Below, in pieces: positions 54,214 through 62,178 of a DNA stretch of 64,000 bases. The first letter of the stretch is position 1; each line of letters begins with the position of its first letter. The position numbers and the translations under genes were made by a program. The notes under the pieces are model-generated. The model was not told where the DNA came from. It saw nothing but the letters and a program-made list of their open reading frames with translations, and did no database searches. The stretch comes from Alcaligenaceae bacterium SAGV5 (GTDB lineage Bacteria; Pseudomonadota; Gammaproteobacteria; Burkholderiales; Burkholderiaceae_B), in assembly GCA_009360345.1 (NCBI GenBank), contig SPDP01000001.1:2232001-2296000 (forward strand), written 5' to 3'.

Positions 54214-54528
54214 GTGTACATCATCCTGACCAGCAAGCCCGGCATATTCCACACGGAATCCGGCCCCGACCTGGAGCCCGTCGAAGCCTACGACTACGTG
54301 TCCTATGGCAAGACGCGCGCGCATTTCATCATCGCCCGCCTGGCACGGCCGACCCGGGTGCGCGTGATCGAAGACGAGCCGCCGCACATCAGCAATACCG
54401 TTCCATCGAAATTCCTGCCGCAATTTCCGTCGCTGGAACAGGCGCGCGCGGAACTGGCTGCGCTGACGCGCTTCGGCACCGTCGACGGCCAGTTGATTCT
54501 TCAAACCGATGCCCAGGCGCGCCCATGA
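54214..54528 (+). CDS. Unknown protein between two ferredoxins
   Basis: A 104-aa protein with no domain I recognise. It begins MYIILTSKPGIFHTESGPDL (GTG start at 54214, AAGGA ~9 bp upstream) and has two beta/alpha-like halves; FIIARLARPTRVRVIEDEPP is the most distinctive stretch. There are no Cys, so it is not an iron-sulfur protein. Its stop overlaps the next ATG by 4 bp (ATGA), indicating coupling. Possibly an accessory or inhibitory subunit for the ferredoxins or their oxygenase; no firm evidence. Confidence 0.65.
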   Translation: MYIILTSKPGIFHTESGPDLEPVEAYDYVSYGKTRAHFIIARLARPTRVRVIEDEPPHISNTVPSKFLPQFPSLEQARAELAALTRFGTVDGQLILQTDAQARP

Positions 54529-54803
54529 TCGAGATCACCTTCATCAGCAACGGCAATAAGGTCGTTGCCGCTCCCGAAGACAGCAACCTGCTGCGCGTCT
54601 CGCTGCGCGAACAGGGCGGCATCCCCTTCAAGTGCGGCGGCGGCCTGTGCGGCACATGCAAATGCCGGATCGAGGAAGGCCTGGACCACACCGACGCGAT
54701 CAAGCCCAAGGAGCGCCGCCACCTGACCCCCGAGCAATTCGAGCAGGGTTATCGGATGGCCTGCCAGACCTTCGTGAACGGCAACATCAAGGTTTCCTGG
54801 TAG
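54525..54803 (+). CDS. 2Fe-2S ferredoxin (plant type)
   Basis: A 92-aa ferredoxin with C-GGGL-C-GT-C ligands (residues ~38-46) and the last Cys in GYRMACQTFV. It differs clearly from the first ferredoxin of the cassette, so the two may serve distinct steps or partners. Start ATG 54525 overlaps the previous gene. Converges on an ornithine cyclodeaminase-like gene with 16 bp between stops. Confidence 0.9.
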   Translation: MIEITFISNGNKVVAAPEDSNLLRVSLREQGGIPFKCGGGLCGTCKCRIEEGLDHTDAIKPKERRHLTPEQFEQGYRMACQTFVNGNIKVSW

Positions 54804-54819
54804 CCGCGACCTTGCGGCT

Positions 54820-55758
54820 TCAGGGCAGGTCCCAGCCCTGGCCCTGCGCCACCTGCCGGTAGACATGCCCCGCCAGGGCAATATCCTGCAGACCCACGCC
54901 CACGGCCTTGTAGATGAAAAGCCCCCGCGGCGCACCGCCTCGCAAGGAGCCCGGTTCCGCCAGCACCTCGGCGAATTCGCGCGTGCGGGCGGCCAGATCG
55001 AGCGTGGGGTCCGCCAGGCGCAGGTCGCCCGCTTCCTCGAGAGACTGGCGCCGCCACTCCACGGCGATCACCTCCGCGCGGGCCAGCGTCGCATCGTCGA
55101 GTTCGCGCGTATGCGGCAGACTGGATCCGACCGCGGCGATGAAGGTGCCCGGCGCCACGTCCGCGCCGCGAAACAGCGCGGCGGCCGACCGCGATGCCGT
55201 CACCACGATATCGGAACTCCGGACGATGGCGTCGGCATCCGCGCGCTCGACCGGCAGGCCGACTTCCTTCGACAAACCATCCAGCACGGCATCCGGCACC
55301 CCCGGATCGCTGACCAGGACCGACCGCAACGGGTAGGCCCCGGCAAACTGGCGGACGTGCTCGCCCCCTTGCGCGCCAAGGCCGAACACCCCCAGGCGGC
55401 CGGCATCGGGACGCGCCATCCGACGCGCCATCAGCACCGAACTGGCGGCCGTGCGGCGGCGTGTCAGCGCGGCGGCGTCCATGGTCGCCAGCGGCCGGCC
55501 GTCCAGGCAGGAAAACAACAGGATCACAAAGGAGAACCGGCCCGCGATCGTCGTATAGACCTTCGCGCCGGCGATGCCCAGATGCGGCACCACCGCCCCC
55601 AGGGTGGACAACTTCACGCCTTCGGCCTCGATGCGTTCGCGCTGCTGCATGGCGGCCTGCCCGCGCCCGAACGCGCGAAAGGCCTCTTCGACCACATCTT
55701 GCGCCTGCCTGGCGTCGGCCGCGCGCTCGACCATTTCATCGGAAATGTGATGCAGCAT
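54820..55758 (-). CDS. Ornithine cyclodeaminase/mu-crystallin family protein
   Basis: A 312-aa NAD(P)-dependent enzyme: dimerisation N-terminus, then RLGVFGLGAQGGEHVRQFAG (nucleotide-binding) near residue 130 and SDIVVTASRSAAALFRG. The family includes ornithine cyclodeaminase, imine reductases and alanine dehydrogenases. Typical catalytic Lys and Asp regions are visible, but the substrate cannot be assigned. It follows the GntR gene by 23 bp on the same strand and is probably its operon partner. Confidence 0.87.
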   Translation of the reverse strand: MLHHISDEMVERAADARQAQDVVEEAFRAFGRGQAAMQQRERIEAEGVKLSTLGAVVPHLGIAGAKVYTTIAGRFSFVILLFSCLDGRPLATMDAAALTRRRTAASSVLMARRMARPDAGRLGVFGLGAQGGEHVRQFAGAYPLRSVLVSDPGVPDAVLDGLSKEVGLPVERADADAIVRSSDIVVTASRSAAALFRGADVAPGTFIAAVGSSLPHTRELDDATLARAEVIAVEWRRQSLEEAGDLRLADPTLDLAARTREFAEVLAEPGSLRGGAPRGLFIYKAVGVGLQDIALAGHVYRQVAQGQGWDLP

Positions 55759-55781
55759 GTACGTTCCCCCCGGGAACAGGA

Positions 55782-56522
55782 CTATCTATCGGGGCGTGGA
55801 TGAGAGGGCCGCCCCCCACCTTCGGCCTTGGCCTCGGCATATGCCTCGGCGGCGTTGTAGACGTGCTGGCTGGCCAGCAGCGACGCGAGCTCGCCATTGC
55901 CGCTCAACACGGCCGACAGTATCTGCGCATGTTCGTCCCAGTTCTGCCGGGCCCGGCGGATGTTGCTGGGCGCGAACAGCAGGGCCGTCCGGGCCCGCAG
56001 GACGGACAGCATGTCCCGCAGCACCTCGTTGCCCGTGGCGGTGGCCAGCAATTGGTGGAATTGCGAGTTCCGCTCCTGGAAAGCCTCGATCCGTTCCTCG
56101 CGGGACGCGAGTTCGCCCTCCCGCAGAAACTCACGCAATTGCGCCAGCGTCTTTTCGTCGCGCTGCTGCGCGGCCAGCTTGGCATTGAGCCCTTCCAGCG
56201 CCGCCCGGACCGCGACCATGTCATAAGCCATTTTTTCGGACAGCACCGCCACCGAGGCCCCCCGGCGCGGCTCGACCGTCACCAGGCCCTCGGCCGCCAG
56301 CGCGCGCAAGGCCTCGCGCACCGGGATCCGGGACACCCCCATTTCCTCGGACAGACGCCCCTCGACCAGACGGTCGCCGGGCTTGAATTCGCCACTGAGG
56401 ATGCGGTCGCGCAGACGGTCGCGCACCACGGCGAACAACTGGGGGTGCACTTCACCGAGCTTCGCGGACCCGGACGAGGCGTTCGCGCTCGCCACAGGCG
56501 CCTGAAGATAAGAATTGAGCAT
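55782..56522 (-). CDS. GntR/FCD-family regulator
   Basis: A 246-aa regulator. HTH in residues ~25-90: DRILSGEFKPGDRLVEGRLS, EEMGVSRIPVREALRALAAE, then a helical FCD ligand domain (VRAALEGLNAKLAAQQRDEK; HxxH metal region in SQFHQLLATATGN). Divergent from lysA, with a 47-bp gap to the earliest lysA ATG. The site ATACAATATTC (reverse) in that gap recurs before the ferredoxin cassette, so this protein is a candidate regulator of both. Confidence 0.9.
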   Translation of the reverse strand: MLNSYLQAPVASANASSGSAKLGEVHPQLFAVVRDRLRDRILSGEFKPGDRLVEGRLSEEMGVSRIPVREALRALAAEGLVTVEPRRGASVAVLSEKMAYDMVAVRAALEGLNAKLAAQQRDEKTLAQLREFLREGELASREERIEAFQERNSQFHQLLATATGNEVLRDMLSVLRARTALLFAPSNIRRARQNWDEHAQILSAVLSGNGELASLLASQHVYNAAEAYAEAKAEGGGRPSHPRPDR

Positions 56523-56568
56523 GGTCTCTGGCTAGGCTTGGTATGAGGCGTGGGATACATGCAAGCAC

Positions 56569-57942
56569 TTGCACATCGGGTTGCGCCAACGTGCGCTGCG
56601 ACATCCCTTGCATCGGAATATTGTATTACGCAGACCCTCGCACCCCCATCAGGGTTCCTCGCGCTCCCTGCCCACCCCGGTCGGCAGCCCCCACTTTGCC
56701 TATCGCGACGGCATCCTCCATGCCGAAGGCGTATCCGTGGCCCACCTGGCAGACCGGCTGGGCACGCCGCTGTACGTCTATTCGCGTGCCGCGCTGCATG
56801 CCGCCTACGACGCCTACCGGCGCGGCATCGGCTCGCGCGACGTCCTGGTCTGCTACGGCATGAAGGCCAACTCCAACCTGGCGGTGCTGCGCGAGTTCGC
56901 GCGCATGGGCGCCGGCTTCGACATCGTGTCGGCGGGCGAGCTGCAACGCGTGCTGGCGGTGGGCGGCGACCCGGGCAAGGTCGTCTTCTCCGGCGTGGGC
57001 AAACAGGCCGCCGAGATGCGCCTGGCGCTGGAAGCGGGCGTCAAATGCTTCAACGTCGAATCCGTACCCGAGCTGCACCGCCTCTCCGAGGTCGCGCATG
57101 CGATGGGCAAACGTGCGCCGGTCTCGCTGCGCGTGAACCCGGACGTCGACCCCAAGACCCATCCCTATATCTCGACCGGGCTGAAAGAAAACAAGTTCGG
57201 CATCGCCATCGACGACGCCCCGGCCGCCTACCGTACCGCGGCCGCGCTGCCCGGCGTCGAGATCGTGGGCGTCGACTGCCACATCGGTTCGCAGATCACC
57301 GAGACCGCCCCCTTCCTGGACGCGCTGGACAAGCTGCTGGACCTGCTGGACCTGCTGGCCACCGATGGCATCCATGTCGAGCACCTGGACCTGGGCGGCG
57401 GCCTGGGCATCCGCTATGCCGACGAAATCGCGCTCGCGCCGGCCGACCTGCTGTCCCGGGTGTTCGAGCGCATCGACGCGCGCGGCTACGGTTCGCGCCA
57501 GATCGTGCTGGAACCCGGCCGCTCGCTGGTCGGCAACGCCGGCCTGCTGGTGACACGCGTGGAGTACCTCAAGCCCACCGAGGCCAAGAACTTCCTGATC
57601 GTCGATGCGGCGATGAACGACCTGATCCGCCCGACGCTGTACGAGGCCTACCACGGCGTGCTGGCGGTGGCGCCGCGCGCCGGCGAAGCGGCCTCGCGCT
57701 ATGACGTCGTCGGACCGGTATGCGAAAGTGGCGACTGGCTGGCCAAGGACCGCGACCTGGCCGTACGCGAAGGCGACTACCTGGCCGTGGAATCGGCGGG
57801 CGCCTACGGCATGGTCATGGCCAGCAACTACAACACCCGCCCCCGCGCCGCCGAGGTCATGGTGGACGGCGACCGCTACCACGTCGTGCGCACCCGCGAG
57901 ACCGTCGAGCAATTGCTGGCGCTGGAGTCGACGCTGGGCTGA
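56569..57942 (+). CDS. lysA: Diaminopimelate decarboxylase
   Basis: A PLP-dependent decarboxylase making lysine from meso-diaminopimelate. PLP Lys is in VCYGMKANSNLAVLREFAR; also HIGSQITETAPFLDAL, LDLGGGLGIRYADE, EPGRSLVGNAG and CESGD for the second subunit. The N-terminus is doubtful: the only in-frame ATG (56569) adds ~40 non-family residues and overlaps the putative GntR site. The usual start GSPHFAYRDG lies ~37 codons later, with no ATG/GTG close by; a CTG at 56668 is possible. The body is intact. Confidence 0.92.
   Translation: MHIGLRQRALRHPLHRNIVLRRPSHPHQGSSRSLPTPVGSPHFAYRDGILHAEGVSVAHLADRLGTPLYVYSRAALHAAYDAYRRGIGSRDVLVCYGMKANSNLAVLREFARMGAGFDIVSAGELQRVLAVGGDPGKVVFSGVGKQAAEMRLALEAGVKCFNVESVPELHRLSEVAHAMGKRAPVSLRVNPDVDPKTHPYISTGLKENKFGIAIDDAPAAYRTAAALPGVEIVGVDCHIGSQITETAPFLDALDKLLDLLDLLATDGIHVEHLDLGGGLGIRYADEIALAPADLLSRVFERIDARGYGSRQIVLEPGRSLVGNAGLLVTRVEYLKPTEAKNFLIVDAAMNDLIRPTLYEAYHGVLAVAPRAGEAASRYDVVGPVCESGDWLAKDRDLAVREGDYLAVESAGAYGMVMASNYNTRPRAAEVMVDGDRYHVVRTRETVEQLLALESTLG
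56616..56629. promoter_or_regulatory. Candidate GntR operator B in the GntR-lysA gap
   Basis: GAATATTGTATTAC; its reverse complement contains ATACAATATTC, identical to the site at 53847-53859. It lies between the divergent GntR gene and the conserved part of lysA. Confidence 0.5.
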
Positions 57943-58044
57943 CCGGACCATGGCCGCGCCGGCCCGGCCATGGGAACAAAACCAGTCTGCTAAGATTCCA
58001 GCCCGTCGCGCGACGCACGCCACGCATTCATCCGAGATCGCCGC

Positions 58045-58734
58045 ATGTCGAGCCCCCCGCCCCATCCCGCCGCCTTCCCGCCCAACGGTGCCGACCTCGG
58101 CACGCCGGCGGGCAAGACCGGCAGGATCCTGCAGATCTTGCAGGCGCGCTTCGCCAGCGGGCACTACCGCTTCGGCGAAAAGCTATCGGTGGTGGACCTG
58201 GCCCAGGAGTTCGGCGTCAGTCGCCAGCCCATCATGACGGCCATGCGCGACCTGGCCGGCGACGGCTTCGTCATCATCACGCCCCAGGTGGGCTGCGAAG
58301 CCGCCGCGCCCGACAAGAACGAGATCCAGGACTTCTTTTCGGTCTTCGCGAAAATGGAAGGGCGCATGGCGGGCATGGCCGCCGAGCGCCACGGCGACGC
58401 CGACATGCTCCAGTTGCGCGCCGCCCAGGCAAGCTTCGAACAATCCCCCGCCGGCGGCGGCCACTGGAACCTGGACAGCGTCAGCCATTTCCACAGCGTC
58501 ATCCGCCACATGGCCCGCACGCCGGCCCTGGCCAACCGCATCGGCAAGTTCTGGCACATGGCCAACTACATCCTGCGCAACGGCCAGCGCGACTACCCCG
58601 AGCCCATGCGTACCGTCGGCAACCGCGAACGGGCCGGCATCGTGACCGCCATCGCACGACGCGATGCGGCGGGCGCTGAACGCGCCATGGAACAGCACGT
58701 GCTCGGCAAGCCGCATCGCGTCGGCCTGCTCTGA
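58045..58734 (+). CDS. GntR/FCD-family regulator
   Basis: A 229-aa regulator. HTH: ASGHYRFGEKLSVVDLAQEF, GVSRQPIMTAMRDLAGDGFV; the FCD domain has SHFHSVIRHMA. It directly precedes a near-consensus promoter (58845-58873) containing the palindrome ATACTAGTAT, which is the likely operator for the following operon. Start ATG 58045 adds ~20 residues before the HTH. Confidence 0.9.
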   Translation: MSSPPPHPAAFPPNGADLGTPAGKTGRILQILQARFASGHYRFGEKLSVVDLAQEFGVSRQPIMTAMRDLAGDGFVIITPQVGCEAAAPDKNEIQDFFSVFAKMEGRMAGMAAERHGDADMLQLRAAQASFEQSPAGGGHWNLDSVSHFHSVIRHMARTPALANRIGKFWHMANYILRNGQRDYPEPMRTVGNRERAGIVTAIARRDAAGAERAMEQHVLGKPHRVGLL

Positions 58735-58844
58735 TTCCCCCTTTCCCCAGCCAACCGCCGCACGGCCATTCCTTCGGCTAGGAGCGGCGCGCGCTTCGCG
58801 GCTTGCGCGCCTGCATGCGCCATGATCCGTCTGCTTCGTTTTTG

Positions 58845-58873
58845 TTGACATACTAGTATCTTAGTTTTAGAGT
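58845..58873 (+). promoter_or_regulatory. Promoter with ATACTAGTAT operator for the 58903-63156 operon
   Basis: A perfect -35 TTGACA (58845-58850), a 17-bp spacer and -10 TAGAGT (58868-58873). The perfect palindrome ATACTAGTAT (58850-58859) overlaps the spacer; binding of a GntR protein there would block RNA polymerase. A CGGAGG ribosome site and GTG start (58903) follow. Confidence 0.7.
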
Positions 58874-58902
58874 GCCGGCCATAGACCCATCACGGAGGCC
58901 CG

Positions 58903-59883
58903 GTGAAGCTGCTGATCGTCGACCACTATTTCAGCCAGGCGTATGCCGAGGCCCTGCAATCGCGGTTTCCTCGCCTGGAGATCATGCACGGCCGCAGTTT
59001 CGCCGAGGTCGCCGCCGCCCATGGCGACACCGAGGCGGTATTCGCCCTGGGCCATCTGTTCAATGATGCGCTGGTCTCGCGCATGGGCTCGCTGCGGTGG
59101 ATCCAGGCGCTCACTACCGGCACGGACGCGATACAGGCGCTGTCGGTGCTGCCGCCCGGCGTGACGGTGACATCCGCCCGCGGTATCCACGCCCCGCAGA
59201 TGTCCGAAATGGCGTTCATCCACATGCTGGCCCTGGCCCACCAGTTGCCCCGGATGCTGCGCAACCAGGCCGACAGCCGCTGGGAGCGGTGGCCGCAATC
59301 GCTGCTCTACCGCAAGCGCGTGCTGATCCTGGGCGTGGGCGTCATCGCCGAGGGCCTGGCCCGGCGCTGCAAGGCCTTCGACATGGAAGTGGCCGGCATC
59401 TCCGGCACCCCGCGCGAGGTCCCGCACTTCGATCGCGTGGCGCCGCGCACGGACCTGCACGCCGAGCTGGCACGGGCCGACTACGTGGTCAGCCTCCTGC
59501 CGGCCGGTCCCGAAACCGACGGCTCGATCGGCGATGCGTTCTTTCGCGCCATGCGCCCGTCCGCCTGCTTCGTCAATATGTCGCGCGGCAGCGTGGTGGA
59601 CGAAGCCGCGCTGCTGGATGCGCTGCGGTCGGGCACCATCGCCGGCGCCGGGCTGGATGCCTTCGCCGTCGAGCCCCTGCCCGCCGGCCATCCGTTCTGG
59701 CGCGAACCGCGGATCCTGATTTCCCCCAAGCACGGCGGCACCACCGACATCTACGTCGAGCAGGTCATGCCCATCCTCGAACACAACCTGGCCTGTTACC
59801 TGGATGGCCGACCGGACGACATGAAGAACATCGTCCTGCGCGGCGCCACCCCGGCGGCCTCTTTCTCCCAGGAAGCACGATGA
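58903..59883 (+). CDS. D-2-hydroxyacid dehydrogenase
   Basis: A 326-aa NAD-dependent dehydrogenase. Rossmann motif VLILGVGVIAEGLARRCKAF near residue 145, catalytic Arg in FVNMSRGSVVDEAALLDALR and Glu in FAVEPLPAGHP. The usual catalytic His position reads SPKHGGTT, with Lys and His shifted by one. GTG start at 58903 with a CGGAGG ribosome site. It overlaps the M24-like gene by 4 bp (ATGA). First gene of the operon to 63156. Confidence 0.87.
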   Translation: MKLLIVDHYFSQAYAEALQSRFPRLEIMHGRSFAEVAAAHGDTEAVFALGHLFNDALVSRMGSLRWIQALTTGTDAIQALSVLPPGVTVTSARGIHAPQMSEMAFIHMLALAHQLPRMLRNQADSRWERWPQSLLYRKRVLILGVGVIAEGLARRCKAFDMEVAGISGTPREVPHFDRVAPRTDLHAELARADYVVSLLPAGPETDGSIGDAFFRAMRPSACFVNMSRGSVVDEAALLDALRSGTIAGAGLDAFAVEPLPAGHPFWREPRILISPKHGGTTDIYVEQVMPILEHNLACYLDGRPDDMKNIVLRGATPAASFSQEAR

Positions 59884-61088
59884 GCCATCCCCTTCCCGAC
59901 TCGCCCGAGCAGCGGGTCCTGCATCCCATCCCTTCGCGCGAACTGGAGCGCCGCTGGCGGGCAGTCCGCGAGCGGATGGACGAACTCGGCATCGACGCGC
60001 TGGTCATGCAGAACTCCAACGACTGGCTGGGCGGCTATGTGAAATGGTTCACCGACCGGCCGGCCACCAACGCCTATCCACGCGCCATCGTCTTCCCCCG
60101 CGAGAGCCGCATGGTGTCGGTCGAACAGGGCCCGACCGGCGGCATCCGCGAGGTCGCGCCCGACGACGTGGTCGACCGCGGCGTCGAGAAGATCGTGTTC
60201 ACGCCCAGCTACGCGTCCATCCACTACACCGGAACCTACGACGCGGAGCTGGTGCAAACGGAACTGCGCCGCCGCGGCTACAAGACGGTGGGCCTGGTCG
60301 GCACGGCCTGCATGTACCACGACTTCTGCGCTCACCTGAAACAGACGGCCGGCTCGGTACGCTTCGTCGATGCCACCGACATGGTCGATCACATCAAGGC
60401 CATCAAGAGCGCCGACGAGATCGAGGCCATCGGCCGCATGGCGGCCATGCAGGACGAGGTGCTGCAGGCCCTGGCCCGCCACATCCGCCCCGGCATGAAA
60501 GACTTCGAGGTCGCCGCCTATGCCCAGTACGCGGGCCAGTTGCGCGGCAGCGAGCAGGGGCTGTTCATCGGCTCGTCCTCGCCCGCGGGCCGCGCCGCGA
60601 TGTACAAGCCGCGCCACCTGCAAGGGCGCGAGATGCGCGAAGGCGATTCCTTCACGCTGCTGATCGAGAACAACGGACCGGGCGGCTACTACGGCGAACT
60701 CGCCCGCACCTTCGTGCTGGGCAAGGCCTCGCAGGAGCTGCTGGACACCATGGCCCTGCTGGTCGAGGCCCAGCGCCACACGCTGGACCAGTTGCAGCCG
60801 GGCGCCATGCCCGCCGACATCCTGGCCGCCCACAACGCCTTCATGCGCGCCCGCGGCATGCGCGAGGAAACGCGCCTGTACGCCCACGGCCAGGGCTACG
60901 ACATGGTCGAGCGCCCGTTGATACGCGAGGATGAGACCATGCCCATCGCCGCCGGCATGAACATCGTGGTCCACCCCGGCCACGCGACCTCCAGCGTCTT
61001 CACCACCGTCTGCGACAACTACATCGTCGGTCCCGACGGCCCCGGGGAATGCCTGCACAAAACGCCCAAGACCGTCATCGAACTCTGA
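59880..61088 (+). CDS. M24 (creatinase/aminopeptidase-like) protein without metal ligands
   Basis: A 402-aa pita-bread-fold protein. The N-terminal creatinase_N domain (residues ~1-170) and C-terminal pita-bread domain are clear. Metal-ligand positions of aminopeptidase P are largely changed: the D-x-G and D-x-T-R-T-F Asp become Glu/Asn-rich LIENNGPGGYYGELARTF, the E-P-G Glu is His (HPGHAT), and the last Glu is lost; the His in AHGQGYDMVE remains. It is more like creatinase, which also lacks metal. Start ATG 59880 overlaps the dehydrogenase stop. Confidence 0.85.
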   Translation: MSHPLPDSPEQRVLHPIPSRELERRWRAVRERMDELGIDALVMQNSNDWLGGYVKWFTDRPATNAYPRAIVFPRESRMVSVEQGPTGGIREVAPDDVVDRGVEKIVFTPSYASIHYTGTYDAELVQTELRRRGYKTVGLVGTACMYHDFCAHLKQTAGSVRFVDATDMVDHIKAIKSADEIEAIGRMAAMQDEVLQALARHIRPGMKDFEVAAYAQYAGQLRGSEQGLFIGSSSPAGRAAMYKPRHLQGREMREGDSFTLLIENNGPGGYYGELARTFVLGKASQELLDTMALLVEAQRHTLDQLQPGAMPADILAAHNAFMRARGMREETRLYAHGQGYDMVERPLIREDETMPIAAGMNIVVHPGHATSSVFTTVCDNYIVGPDGPGECLHKTPKTVIEL

Positions 61089-61160
61089 GCCTACCCGCCG
61101 CGCTCCCGCGCGCGGCGCTTCGCCGCATTTCCCCTGCCCTTCCCCTCATGGAGGCATGCC

Positions 61161-62174
61161 ATGCCACGCAACGGATCGACCGCCCTCTCCCGCCTTCCCG
61201 CGCGACGCGTCCTCGCGCCCACCCTGGCCGCCGTTGCCGCGGCGCTCGTGCTCACCGCCCCCGCGGCCCGGGCGCAGCGCTACCCGGAACGTCCCGTGCA
61301 GGTCATCGTTCCCTACGCCCCCGGCGGCAGCGTGGACGTGATCGCGCGCTCGCTGGCGCAGAAGCTGACCGAACGCATGGGCCAGACCGTGTTCGTCGAA
61401 AATCGCGCCGGCGCGGGCGGCACGATAGGCGTGAGCGCGGTGACGCGCGCCAAGCCCGACGGCTACACGCTGCTGCTGACCTCGCTGGGCGCGCTGACCG
61501 TGACGGTGCACCTGACCAAGGCCGGCTACGATCCGCTCAAGGATCTCGCGCCCGTCTCGCTGCTGGCGACCAGCGGCCTGGTGCTTTCGGTCAAGGACGA
61601 CTCCCCCATCCGGTCGGTGCGCGAACTGATCGCCGCCGCGAAAGCCAGGCCCGGCGCCATCAACTACGCCGTGACCGGCGTGGGCAGCCAGACCTTCCTG
61701 GCCGGCGAACTGCTGAAGCGCTCGCTGGGCCTGGACATGGTTCCGGTGCAGTACAAGGGAGGCGGCCCCGCCGCCGCCGCGGTGGCGGCGGGCGAGGTCC
61801 AGGCGGGCATCACCGACTCCGGCCCCATCCAGCCTCTGCTGCAGTCCAGGCGGGTGCGCGTACTGGCCGTGACCGGCGGCCAGCGCGCCTCGGCGATGCC
61901 CGACGTGCCGACCATGGAAGAAGCCGGCGTGCCGGGCTTCCGGATCGACTCGGCCATCGCGCTGCTCGCTCCGGCGGGCACACCGCCCGAGATCATCGAC
62001 AAGCTCAATGCCGAAGTCGCCGCGGCGCTGAAATCGCCCGACCTGGTGGACCGCATCCATGCGGCCTCGCACGACCCGAAGCCCAATAGCCCGACCGAGA
62101 TGAAAGCCATGCTCAAGTCGGAGTTCGACCGCTGGGGCGCGCTGGTGCGCGAAGCCGGCGTCAAGCTCGAGTAG
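61161..62174 (+). CDS. Bug/TctC-family solute receptor
   Basis: A 337-aa receptor. Signal peptide (residues 1-~33, ending ARAQ), then YPERPVQVIVPYAPGGSVD and VFVENRAGAGGTIGVSA. APAGTPPEIIDKLNAEVAAA is typical. An ATGGAGG ribosome site precedes ATG 61161. Part of the operon 58903-63156; only 4 bp to the next gene. Ligand unknown, perhaps an aromatic acid in view of the next gene. Confidence 0.92.
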   Translation: MPRNGSTALSRLPARRVLAPTLAAVAAALVLTAPAARAQRYPERPVQVIVPYAPGGSVDVIARSLAQKLTERMGQTVFVENRAGAGGTIGVSAVTRAKPDGYTLLLTSLGALTVTVHLTKAGYDPLKDLAPVSLLATSGLVLSVKDDSPIRSVRELIAAAKARPGAINYAVTGVGSQTFLAGELLKRSLGLDMVPVQYKGGGPAAAAVAAGEVQAGITDSGPIQPLLQSRRVRVLAVTGGQRASAMPDVPTMEEAGVPGFRIDSAIALLAPAGTPPEIIDKLNAEVAAALKSPDLVDRIHAASHDPKPNSPTEMKAMLKSEFDRWGALVREAGVKLE

Positions 62175-62178
62175 CGCC

